DNA of 5,953 nucleotides from Candidatus Nanopelagicales bacterium (GTDB taxonomy: Bacteria > Actinomycetota > Actinomycetes > Nanopelagicales > Nanopelagicaceae), in NCBI GenBank assembly GCA_030832365.1, contig JAURJF010000056.1, positions 1 through 5,953 of the forward strand, in the 5' to 3' direction. Within the stretch, counting starts at the first letter, position 1; every line of letters begins with the position of its first letter. Shown in pieces: positions 1 through 5,953 of the stretch. The notes below the pieces were generated by a model. That model was given only the letters and a program-made list of their open reading frames with translations. It was not told the DNA's origin and did no database searches. A program made the position numbers and the translations under genes.

Positions 1-2440
1 AGAGCTTGCTACCACGATTAAAGCTGCAAAGAAATTAGTTGAAAGAGAAACGCCAGAAGTTTGGGAAATTCTAGATGAGGTGATCAGAGAGCATCCCGTC
101 TTACTAAACAGAGCTCCTACCCTTCACAGACTTGGTATTCAAGCATTTGAACCACAACTAATTGAAGGAAAAGCAATTCAGATCCACCCTCTAGTTTGTA
201 CTGCCTTTAACGCAGACTTCGATGGTGATCAGATGGCGGTTCACGTTCCACTATCTGCCGAGGCTCAAGCAGAGGCTCGCATTCTGATGCTCTCCTCAAA
301 CAATATTCTCTCTCCCGCATCTGGAAGGCCGCTAACTGCGCCAACCCAAGATATGGTCCTAGGTCTATATTTTCTAACCTCACTTCGTGAGCAGCAAGTT
401 GGTGAGGGACGTAGCTTTACCTCGATCTCTGAAGGTTTAATGGCCTATGAGCAAAATAGCCTCTCACTACAAGCCAAGATAAAGATTCGCGTCAATATCA
501 ATGGCGAGCTAGTAACAAAAGAGACAACTCTTGGAAGAGCAATCTTTAATGAAGTACTTCCTGAGTCATTCCCATATGTTGATTACGATGTAACTAAGAA
601 AGCACTTGGTTTAATCGTTGATAATTTAGCTGAAGGCTATCCAAAGGTAGTTGTAGCTCAAGTTCTAGATGCCTTGAAGGAACTTGGTTTCACCTGGGCA
701 ACTAGAGCTGGAGCAACGATTGGAATTGTTGATGTAGTAACTCCAGGAAGAAAGCTTGAAATCCTTGAGGGCTATGAGACAAAGGCCGATAAGGTCCAAT
801 CTCAATATGAGAAGGGTCTAATTACCGATGATGAACGTCGTCAAGAGCTAATTGAGATCTGGACTCAGGCAACAAATGAAGTTGCTAAAGAGATGGAAGA
901 TAATTTCCCAAGAACAAATCCAGTCTGGATGATGGTCTTCTCTGGAGCCCGTGGAAATATGATGCAGATTCGCCAGATTGCAGGTATGCGCGGACTTGTA
1001 GCAAATCCAAAGGGTGAAATTATCCCTCGTCCGATTAAATCTAACTTCCGTGAAGGACTCTCAGTTCTTGAGTACTTCATCTCAACACATGGTGCTAGAA
1101 AAGGACTTGCAGATACTGCCCTTCGTACTGCAGATGCTGGTTATCTAACCAGACGCCTCTGCGATGTGGCTCAAGATGTAATCATTAGAGAAGAGGATTG
1201 CAGAACTGATCGCGGTCTAACTCTAAAGATTGGAAATATCGTTGCTGGAAAACTAACCCGCGATGATTATGTTGAGACTTCAATCTATGGCCGAACCCTT
1301 GCAGATGATGTTGTAGTAGATGGCAAGACCATCGTTGCATCAGGTGCTGATCTTGGCGATCGCTTGATCAATGATCTAATTGATGCTGGCGTGAGCGAGA
1401 TTAAAGTTCGCTCAATTCTTACCTGCGATAGCAAGGTTGGACAGTGCGCTAAGTGTTATGGCCGCTCAATGGCATCAGGCAAGCTAGTTGATGTGGGCGA
1501 AGCAGTGGGAATCATTGCAGCGCAATCAATTGGTGAACCAGGAACTCAGTTAACAATGCGTACCTTCCATACTGGAGGAGCTGCAACTGCCTCAGGTGAT
1601 ATCACCCATGGTCTGCCTCGCGTAGTTGAGCTCTTCGAAGCGCGCACTCCAAAGGGCGTTGCTCCAATTGCAGAGACTGCCGGAGTTGTTAGCTTCCTTG
1701 AAGATGCTAAGGGTAAGAAGATAATTGTTACCCCAGAGGATGGCTCAGAAGCTGTTGCTTATCCAATTACTCGCCGTCAGAAACTTCTTGTTGAAGATGG
1801 TCATAAGGTAAGCGTTGGTCAGCAGATGGTTGTGGGAGCAATTGATCCTAAGCAAGTACTTAAGATCCTAGGAGCAAGATCAACTCAGACCCATCTAGTC
1901 CATGAAATTCAAGAGGTTTATCGCACCCAGGGTGTTGGTATCCACGATAAGCACATTGAAATTGTGGTTAAGCAGATGCTTCGTCGCATCACTGTTCTAG
2001 AGCCAGGAGATACTGATCTATTGCCAGGTGAATTAGTTGATCACCTAAGGTTCCAATCTGCTAACCGCGAAGCGGTGCAGAAAGGTGGCAAGGCTGCAAA
2101 TGGTCGCCCAGAACTTATGGGTATTACCAAAGCATCTCTTGCTACTGAATCTTGGCTATCAGCCGCTTCCTTCCAGGAGACAACTCGCGTCCTAACAGAT
2201 GCAGCCCTCTCTGAAAAGAGTGATCCACTTCTTGGCCTTAAAGAGAACGTCATCATTGGAAAACTCATCCCAGCAGGAACCGGCCTTGCTCGTTATCGCA
2301 ACGTTCGAGTCGAACCTACTGAAGAGGCAAAGGCTGCGGTCTATGCAGCTTATGAAGAGTATGACTATGCGCCATTTGATACCACAGGATCAGGAGAGGC
2401 AGTTCGCCTTGATGATTACCAAGTTGGAGAAAATCGCTAG
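1..2440 (+). CDS. rpoC: DNA-directed RNA polymerase beta' subunit, 3' part (5' end outside window)
   Basis: This is the largest catalytic subunit of RNA polymerase, which forms the active-site cleft with beta. The reading frame is already open at base 2, so the gene is cut by the window edge and not by a mutation. About 812 C-terminal residues are present; actinobacterial beta' is roughly 1300, so about 480-500 are missing. Numbering from base 2, the catalytic NADFDGDQM loop lies at residues 70-78 (209-235), with the three Mg-binding aspartates D72, D74 and D76. The bridge helix region, THGARKGLADTALRT through RRLCDVAQ, is at about 362-391. The second zinc site uses C400, C475, C482 and C485. 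The trigger loop GEPGTQLTMRTFHTGG is at 511-526. The C-terminus GSGEAVRLDDYQVGENR is of actinobacterial type. No intein, frameshift or large insertion is visible. The stop is TAG at 2438-2440, followed by a terminator. The identity is certain. Confidence 0.99.
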   Translation, partial: ELATTIKAAKKLVERETPEVWEILDEVIREHPVLLNRAPTLHRLGIQAFEPQLIEGKAIQIHPLVCTAFNADFDGDQMAVHVPLSAEAQAEARILMLSSNNILSPASGRPLTAPTQDMVLGLYFLTSLREQQVGEGRSFTSISEGLMAYEQNSLSLQAKIKIRVNINGELVTKETTLGRAIFNEVLPESFPYVDYDVTKKALGLIVDNLAEGYPKVVVAQVLDALKELGFTWATRAGATIGIVDVVTPGRKLEILEGYETKADKVQSQYEKGLITDDERRQELIEIWTQATNEVAKEMEDNFPRTNPVWMMVFSGARGNMMQIRQIAGMRGLVANPKGEIIPRPIKSNFREGLSVLEYFISTHGARKGLADTALRTADAGYLTRRLCDVAQDVIIREEDCRTDRGLTLKIGNIVAGKLTRDDYVETSIYGRTLADDVVVDGKTIVASGADLGDRLINDLIDAGVSEIKVRSILTCDSKVGQCAKCYGRSMASGKLVDVGEAVGIIAAQSIGEPGTQLTMRTFHTGGAATASGDITHGLPRVVELFEARTPKGVAPIAETAGVVSFLEDAKGKKIIVTPEDGSEAVAYPITRRQKLLVEDGHKVSVGQQMVVGAIDPKQVLKILGARSTQTHLVHEIQEVYRTQGVGIHDKHIEIVVKQMLRRITVLEPGDTDLLPGELVDHLRFQSANREAVQKGGKAANGRPELMGITKASLATESWLSAASFQETTRVLTDAALSEKSDPLLGLKENVIIGKLIPAGTGLARYRNVRVEPTEEAKAAVYAAYEEYDYAPFDTTGSGEAVRLDDYQVGENR

Positions 2441-2457
2441 TTAGTAGATTGGAAATT

Positions 2458-2489
2458 ATCCCCGGCCATAGCGGCCGGGGATTTTTTTT
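2458..2489 (+). terminator. Rho-independent terminator after rpoC
   Basis: A perfect GC-rich inverted repeat, CCCCGGCC (2460-2467) and GGCCGGGG (2473-2480), encloses a 5-base loop, ATAGC. One or two A-T pairs at the base extend the stem. A run of eight T follows at 2482-2489. It starts 17-19 bases after the rpoC stop, so it should end the rpoBC transcript. The last two T of the run are part of the stop codon (TAA, 2490-2488) of the convergent alcohol dehydrogenase gene. Read on the minus strand, the same stem is followed only by TAATTTCC, a poor U tract, so it may also end the opposing operon, but less efficiently. Confidence 0.93.
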
Positions 2490-3471
2490 AAGGTTTTAAA
2501 ACAATACGAATTGGATTTCCTATTTTCTTCTCAAGCTTTTCTAGCGCAAGGCCTGCTTGCTCAAGTGAGAGCACTTCAGTCACTGAATCAGAGAGCTTTA
2601 ATTTTCCATCCTTAACCATCTCAACAAGTTCTTCGGTGTGATGGCGCTCAGATCCATAATGTCCTAGGAGTTGGGTTCGCATATAGGTAAAGGCCATATC
2701 ATTTGGAATAGTGATCGCTTCATTAGCAATTCCAATAATTACCAATCTACCCAGCTCGCCAAGTAGTGAAAGTCCCTGCTTTCTTACCTGTGTTACTCCG
2801 GCAAAATCAAAGACCGCGTTTAGGCCCCGATGTTTTTTTAACTCTTCATCACTTGGGTCAAAGGCAAGGTCGGCCCCTACTTTTAAGGCTTTTTCGCGGG
2901 CCTGCGGGCGAGGATCAATAGCAATTATTTTGCGGCAACCAACAATCTTAAGAAGTTGAACTGCGTGAATTCCAAGGCCGCCAATTCCAAATACTGCAGC
3001 GCTCTCACCTTTCTGCATCTTTGCAGTTGATGAAATTGCAGCCCAAGGAGTTGATACTGCATCGGGGATGATTGCAGCTTCTTCAAAGGGGAGTGAGTCA
3101 GGAATTTTGACGATAAGCGAGGCTTTAGTGATTACATATTCGGCATAACCACCATCATAATCAAAACCTAGAGTTGTAATCTGATTTGCAACATTTCGCT
3201 CACCAGCGATAACAATTACTCGATCTCCAACTTTGCAATCAGAGACTTGGGCACCGATTTGATCAATGGTTCCTGCCACCTCATGGCCAATAGTGACTTC
3301 ATCACCTTTTAAATAACCTGGCGAGAGAGTGCCATCAAGTAAGTGAACATCAGAGAGACAGACTCCAGCTGCCCCTACTTTGATACGAACCTCTCCAATG
3401 CCAGCGGTGGGAGTTGGAACTTCTTTTACTTCAAACTTTCTAGTTGAGATTGTTATCCGTCCAGCTTTCAT
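2488..3471 (-). CDS. Zinc-type medium-chain alcohol dehydrogenase (MDR family), lacking the structural zinc lobe
   Basis: This is a 327-residue cytosolic NAD(P)-dependent oxidoreductase of the GroES-like/Rossmann MDR superfamily. The N-terminal catalytic domain carries candidate catalytic zinc ligands C38 (in GVCLSDVH), H63-E64 (GHE) and probably D137 (IPDAVSTPW). The cofactor domain has the glycine motif GIGGLG at 162-167. D186 at the end of the second strand (IAIDPRP) favours NAD over NADP. The four-cysteine structural zinc loop, normally between GDRV and DGGYAEY, is absent: the 82-107 stretch is short and has no cysteine. The ATG overlaps the stop of the upstream phosphotransferase gene in ATGA, and an AAGGA ribosome site lies 8 bases upstream, so this start is secure. 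It is the last gene of the operon, and its TAA stop abuts the rpoC terminator. It probably interconverts a hydroxy acid or acyl-CoA derivative with its ketone or aldehyde; the substrate cannot be read from the sequence. Confidence 0.9.
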   Translation of the reverse strand: MKAGRITISTRKFEVKEVPTPTAGIGEVRIKVGAAGVCLSDVHLLDGTLSPGYLKGDEVTIGHEVAGTIDQIGAQVSDCKVGDRVIVIAGERNVANQITTLGFDYDGGYAEYVITKASLIVKIPDSLPFEEAAIIPDAVSTPWAAISSTAKMQKGESAAVFGIGGLGIHAVQLLKIVGCRKIIAIDPRPQAREKALKVGADLAFDPSDEELKKHRGLNAVFDFAGVTQVRKQGLSLLGELGRLVIIGIANEAITIPNDMAFTYMRTQLLGHYGSERHHTEELVEMVKDGKLKLSDSVTEVLSLEQAGLALEKLEKKIGNPIRIVLKP

Positions 3472-4493
3472 GAGATCAATCCTTGCGCACGATTAATCAA
3501 AATGTTAACTCCCATGCCGAATCCTTTAAAGGCAGGATTTGTGGTCTGACCTGCTCTATATCGAGCCCAGATTTGTTGGATGATCACTGTTAATCTAAAT
3601 AAACCAAAGACTTCATAGAATGTGAAGTCATCACATCTTCTATTACTTAGCTCAAGGTACTTTGCAATGAATTCTTTTCGTGTTGGCATTCCCTCAAGAT
3701 GGCTAGGTTGACGGCGAAGTGAGGCAAACATTGGCTCATCATCTCGATCGACCCAATAAGCAAGGGCGGAGCCTAGATCCATAAGCGGATCACCAACTGT
3801 GGCTAGCTCCCAATCCAGCACTCCCACTAGCTTTTTCTTGCCTAGATCAAAGACCATGTTATCTATCCGCCAATCACCATGAATGATGCATGAACCAACA
3901 TCATCTGGTTTATTAGCATCAAGCCAGGCCATTACATCTTCGCCATCATAAACATCATCAGTTAGTGCGTTTCGATATCTTCTTGACCAACCCTCTACTT
4001 GGCGAGCAACATAGCCTTGCCCTTTATTAAGTTCTGCCAATACAGATGAATCAACTAAGTGAAGCCTGGCAAGACCTGAAACTAACGAGTCAGCCATGAT
4101 GGAAATATCTTCTTTTGTTAGCGTCTCAGGAACATCTCTTCGAAATATTTCGCCCTTGACTCTTTCCATTACATAGAAATCAGAGCCGAGAATTTCATGA
4201 TCCTCGCAGAGCGCAATTACATTCGGAACTAAATCAAATACCGGCTTTAGGCGAGATTGAATTAGAAATTCTCGCTTCATATCATGAGCTGAAACTGCTT
4301 TTGTTCCAACTGGGGGACGGCGAAGGACTAACTCACAATCAGGATATTTAAGTAAGTAGGTCAGATTTGATGCGCCAGATCTAAATTGAAAAACTTCTGG
4401 AAGATCACTCTGAGCTATATATGGCGCAAGCCAGGTGTTAACTCTGCCGATATCAAATGCATCTTCATCTCTAACTGGAGTGAGATCACTCAT
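3468..4493 (-). CDS. APH-fold phosphotransferase, ACAD10/11 kinase-domain (LvaA)-like
   Basis: This 341-residue protein belongs to the aminoglycoside phosphotransferase/choline kinase-like family. Visible kinase elements, in order, are a nucleotide-loop region RSGASNLTYLL (38-48), LVLRRPP (56-62) where the ATP-contacting basic residue is expected, E75 in KREF as the likely helix-C glutamate, the hinge VMERVKG (109-114), the catalytic loop HGDWRIDN (205-212) with D207 as base and N212 as metal ligand, and LDWELATVGDP (226-236) with D227 as the second metal ligand. This pattern, notably HGDWRIDNMVFD and LDWELATVGDPLMDLG, matches the N-terminal kinase domain of animal ACAD10/ACAD11 and bacterial LvaA, which phosphorylates 4-hydroxyacyl-CoA. 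It is not expected to confer antibiotic resistance. Its ATG overlaps the stop of the acyl-CoA dehydrogenase gene (ATGA, 4493-4490). No clear Shine-Dalgarno site precedes it, so translation probably depends on coupling. The kinase fold is certain; the 4-hydroxyacyl-CoA substrate is inferred. Confidence 0.92.
   Translation of the reverse strand: MSDLTPVRDEDAFDIGRVNTWLAPYIAQSDLPEVFQFRSGASNLTYLLKYPDCELVLRRPPVGTKAVSAHDMKREFLIQSRLKPVFDLVPNVIALCEDHEILGSDFYVMERVKGEIFRRDVPETLTKEDISIMADSLVSGLARLHLVDSSVLAELNKGQGYVARQVEGWSRRYRNALTDDVYDGEDVMAWLDANKPDDVGSCIIHGDWRIDNMVFDLGKKKLVGVLDWELATVGDPLMDLGSALAYWVDRDDEPMFASLRRQPSHLEGMPTRKEFIAKYLELSNRRCDDFTFYEVFGLFRLTVIIQQIWARYRAGQTTNPAFKGFGMGVNILINRAQGLIS
3480..3484 (-). 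promoter_or_regulatory. Shine-Dalgarno site of the alcohol dehydrogenase gene, inside the phosphotransferase 3' end
   Basis: On the minus strand AAGGA lies 8 bases before the ATG at 3471, within the last codons of the upstream phosphotransferase gene. It supports the ATGA-overlap start and suggests that the third gene can recruit ribosomes itself, in addition to coupling. Confidence 0.6.
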
Positions 4494-5701
4494 GGCAGAT
4501 AGGACTTGAGCTCTAACCTTGCAATATCGCGCAGATGCACTTCATCTGGCCCATCAACAATTCTTAAAGTTCGAACTCCGGCATACATAGCTGCAAGGGG
4601 AGTATCTTGGCTAACACCTGCTCCGCCATGAGCTTGAATGGCGTTATTGATTATCTCCTCTGCCATTCTAGGAACAACAACTTTAATAGCAGCAATTTCT
4701 TTACGCGCAGCCTTTGCCCCTTGATTATCAATGATCCACGCTGTTTTTAAGACAAGTAGGCGAGCCTGCTCGATATCGATACGTGCCTTTGCAATCCACT
4801 CTTGAATCACTCCTTGGCGCGCTAGCTCTTTTCCAAAGGGAGATCTAGTAAGGCTGCGTTTAATCATTAGCTGCAGCGCTCGCTCTGCCATACCAATGGC
4901 TCTCATGCAGTGATGGACCCGGCCCGGACCAAGGCGAGCTTGAGCAAGAGCAAAACCTTCTCCTTCTTTGCCAAGAAGATTACTTGCAGGCACTCTTACA
5001 TCTGTAAATGAAACCTCGGCATGGCCATGTTGATCAACATATCCAAAGACAGTTAAGTTTCTAACTACTTTTACTCCCGCTGTATCAATTGGAACCAATA
5101 TCATCGATTGTTGATGATGATCATCTGCCTCTGGATTAGTTTTTCCCATCACAATTAGAATCTTGCATCGCTCATCCATAGCGCCTGTGGTCCACCACTT
5201 AACGCCATTGATGATGTAATCATCACCATCTCGCTTGATGCTAGTTCTAATATTTCTTGCATCACTTGATGCAACATCAGGCTCAGTCATGGCAAAGCCA
5301 GAACGAATCTCACCTGCTAGTAGCGGCTCAAGCCATTGCTTCCTCTGCTGCGGGCTTGCAAACATATCTAGCAGCTCCATATTTCCAGTATCAGGAGCTG
5401 CGCAATTAATTGCCTCAGGAGCGATATCGGGCGACCAACCAGTGATTTCGGCAAGAGTTGCATAATCTGTAACAGTTAAACCATGGTCAAGATGAGGCAG
5501 GAAGAGATTCCATAGCCCTTGCGCCTTAGCTTTTTGTTTCAGCTCTTCAATAATTGGTGGCAACTTATGTGGCGTTCCAGCTTTCATAAATTCTTCGCGC
5601 TGGCTGTAATAAGTAGCTTCGGCTGGAAAGACCTGCTGATCCATGAAAAGTTGGAGTTTCTCGGCGTATTTGCTCGCCTTCTCAGTGGGGCTAAAGTTCA
5701 T
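4490..5701 (-). CDS. Acyl-CoA dehydrogenase family flavoprotein, ACAD11/LvaC-like
   Basis: This 403-residue FAD protein is the first gene of the minus-strand operon. It has an all-alpha N-terminal domain (1-130), the flavin/substrate motif FAMTEPDVASSDARNI (136-151), a beta-domain end VPASNLLGKEGEGF (237-250), and a C-terminal helical domain with RSPFGKELARQG (286-297), QAHGGAGVSQDTPLA (356-370) and RIVDGPDEVHL (380-390). Segments such as NCAAPDTGNMELL and DGPDEVHL resemble the dehydrogenase half of ACAD10/11. At the position of the catalytic glutamate of medium-chain acyl-CoA dehydrogenase (YEGT), this protein has D383. I chose ATG 5701 (MNFSPTEKASKY) because the helix typical of the family begins there. 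The longer frame needs a TTG at 5779, adds 26 basic residues unlike the family, and overlaps the divergent gene. No Shine-Dalgarno site is seen before this ATG. With the adjoining kinase it may eliminate phosphate from a 4-phosphoacyl-CoA, as LvaC does; ordinary alpha,beta-dehydrogenation is the alternative. Confidence 0.93.
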   Translation of the reverse strand: MNFSPTEKASKYAEKLQLFMDQQVFPAEATYYSQREEFMKAGTPHKLPPIIEELKQKAKAQGLWNLFLPHLDHGLTVTDYATLAEITGWSPDIAPEAINCAAPDTGNMELLDMFASPQQRKQWLEPLLAGEIRSGFAMTEPDVASSDARNIRTSIKRDGDDYIINGVKWWTTGAMDERCKILIVMGKTNPEADDHHQQSMILVPIDTAGVKVVRNLTVFGYVDQHGHAEVSFTDVRVPASNLLGKEGEGFALAQARLGPGRVHHCMRAIGMAERALQLMIKRSLTRSPFGKELARQGVIQEWIAKARIDIEQARLLVLKTAWIIDNQGAKAARKEIAAIKVVVPRMAEEIINNAIQAHGGAGVSQDTPLAAMYAGVRTLRIVDGPDEVHLRDIARLELKSYLP

Positions 5702-5744
5702 GCCTATACCGTACGCATACTTGCTCGAAATTAGGAGAGGGAAA
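5702..5744. promoter_or_regulatory. Divergent intergenic region with candidate back-to-back promoters
   Basis: These 43 bases separate the start codons of two divergent genes, so they and the flanking codons should hold both promoters. Overlapping TANNNT-type -10 candidates sit on the two strands: TACCGT at 5707-5712 (+) and TACGGT at 5713-5708 (-), around the palindrome CGTACG (5710-5715). The minus-strand candidate ends six bases before the ATG at 5701, so transcription could start at the A of the ATG, giving a leaderless mRNA. This would fit the missing Shine-Dalgarno site. An alternative plus-strand -10 is CATACT at 5716-5721. No convincing TTGACA-like -35 is seen at normal spacing for either. 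The short motifs could occur by chance. Confidence 0.35.
5733..5740 (+). promoter_or_regulatory. Shine-Dalgarno site of the short-chain dehydrogenase gene
   Basis: The sequence AGGAGAGG is a strong anti-16S match. Its AGGAG core (5733-5737) lies 7 bases before the ATG at 5745. It fixes the start of the plus-strand gene and contrasts with the divergent minus-strand gene, which has no such site. Confidence 0.85.
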
Positions 5745-5953
5745 ATGGGTGTTCTTGATCGCTTTCGCCTTGATGGCAAGGTTGCTGTTGTTACTGGAGC
5801 TTCTTCAGGTCTTGGAGTTGCCTTTGCTAAGGCACTTGCCGAGGCCGGAGCAGATGTTGTTTTTGGAGCTCGGCGCGAGGAGAGATTGCCAGAGACTGGA
5901 AAGTTAGTTGAAGCTGCTGGGAGAAAATATGCCTATAGAAAAACAGATGTCAC
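5745..5953 (+). CDS. Short-chain dehydrogenase/reductase (SDR), N-terminal part (3' end outside window)
   Basis: Sixty-nine residues of an NAD(P)-dependent oxidoreductase of the classical SDR family are present before the window ends. The N-terminus shows the first Rossmann unit: GKVAVVTGASSGLG at 11-24, containing the TGxxxGxG cofactor motif (T17 to G24), then the second strand DVVFGARREER (37-47). The arginines R43 and R44 after that strand are the kind that contact the 2'-phosphate of NADPH, so NADP(H) use is likely. D68 (TDV) matches the aspartate that contacts the adenine ring. The catalytic Ser-Tyr-Lys residues lie beyond the edge. The ATG has a strong AGGAG site 7 bases upstream. It is divergent from the acyl-CoA dehydrogenase operon over 43 bases, which suggests shared control. 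By analogy with LvaD it could reduce a 4-oxoacyl-CoA, but SDR substrates cannot be told from this part. Confidence 0.93.
   Translation, partial: MGVLDRFRLDGKVAVVTGASSGLGVAFAKALAEAGADVVFGARREERLPETGKLVEAAGRKYAYRKTDV

Noticed and set aside
865..1080. Short minus-strand open frames within rpoC (also 2041-2268)
   Set aside because: They are antisense to conserved beta' coding sequence, with no recognisable domain.
1..2440. Possible intein, split or frameshift in rpoC
   Set aside because: The frame is continuous from base 2 to the stop, the catalytic and zinc motifs are in normal order and spacing, and no splicing motifs are seen; only the window edge truncates it.
2199..2444. An 81-codon plus-strand frame overlapping the end of rpoC
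   Set aside because: It lies in another frame of strongly conserved rpoC sequence, has no recognisable domain and is best explained as a shadow.
2711..2959. Short plus-strand open frames antisense to the minus-strand operon (also 5235-5465 and 5519-5734)
   Set aside because: They mirror conserved catalytic genes and resemble no known protein.
3468..4493. Aminoglycoside resistance function for the APH-fold gene
   Set aside because: The motifs and the overlap with an acyl-CoA dehydrogenase match the ACAD10/11 kinase group, not drug-modifying enzymes.
5702..5779. A 26-residue upstream extension of the acyl-CoA dehydrogenase (basic N-terminus starting at a TTG)
   Set aside because: It overlaps the SDR start and its ribosome site, begins at TTG, and is unlike the family N-terminus; the ATG at 5701 starts where family homology is expected.
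1..5953. tRNA, rRNA, CRISPR array, insertion sequence or attachment site
   Set aside because: No repeated spacers, cloverleaf-like segments, transposase motifs or terminal inverted repeats were seen on reading; nearly all bases are accounted for by coding sequence.

Overview
The window looks like a piece of a low-GC actinobacterial chromosome. The clue is the 3' two thirds of rpoC: the encoded beta' subunit ends in the actinobacterial-style tail (FDTTGSGEAVRLDDYQVGENR region), but base composition is well below that of most Actinobacteria (by eye in the low to mid forties percent GC, with many A/T-ending codons). That combination fits small-genome planktonic Actinobacteria such as the acI/Nanopelagicales group. 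The lineage is inferred from composition and motifs, not from a search.

Layout. Bases 1-2440 (+) hold the rpoC 3' part, cut by the left window edge. A strong GC-rich hairpin with a U tract (about 2458-2489) ends the rpoBC transcript. Immediately after it, facing rpoC, is a three-gene minus-strand operon read from right to left: an acyl-CoA dehydrogenase of the ACAD10/ACAD11 type (4490-5701), an APH-fold phosphotransferase (3468-4493) and a zinc-type medium-chain alcohol dehydrogenase (2488-3471). The two internal junctions are both 4-base ATGA stop/start overlaps, so the three proteins are probably translationally coupled. Divergent from this operon, across only 43 bases, a short-chain dehydrogenase/reductase begins at 5745 (+) and runs off the right edge. 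There is no gene-free stretch over 300 bases; the longest gaps are about 47 and 43 bases.

How the genes may work together. In animals, ACAD10 and ACAD11 are fusions of an APH-like kinase domain and an acyl-CoA dehydrogenase domain. Here the two parts are separate, adjacent, overlapping genes. In the Pseudomonas levulinate (lva) pathway a kinase of this family (LvaA), an ACAD-like protein (LvaC) and an SDR (LvaD) reduce a 4-oxoacyl-CoA to 4-hydroxyacyl-CoA, phosphorylate the 4-hydroxyl and eliminate phosphate, so the acid can enter beta-oxidation. The kinase + ACAD + SDR content of this locus, plus an alcohol dehydrogenase, suggests a streamlined actinobacterial route for 4-hydroxy (or 4-oxo) acid catabolism. 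The protein families are well supported by motifs; the substrate and pathway are inference.
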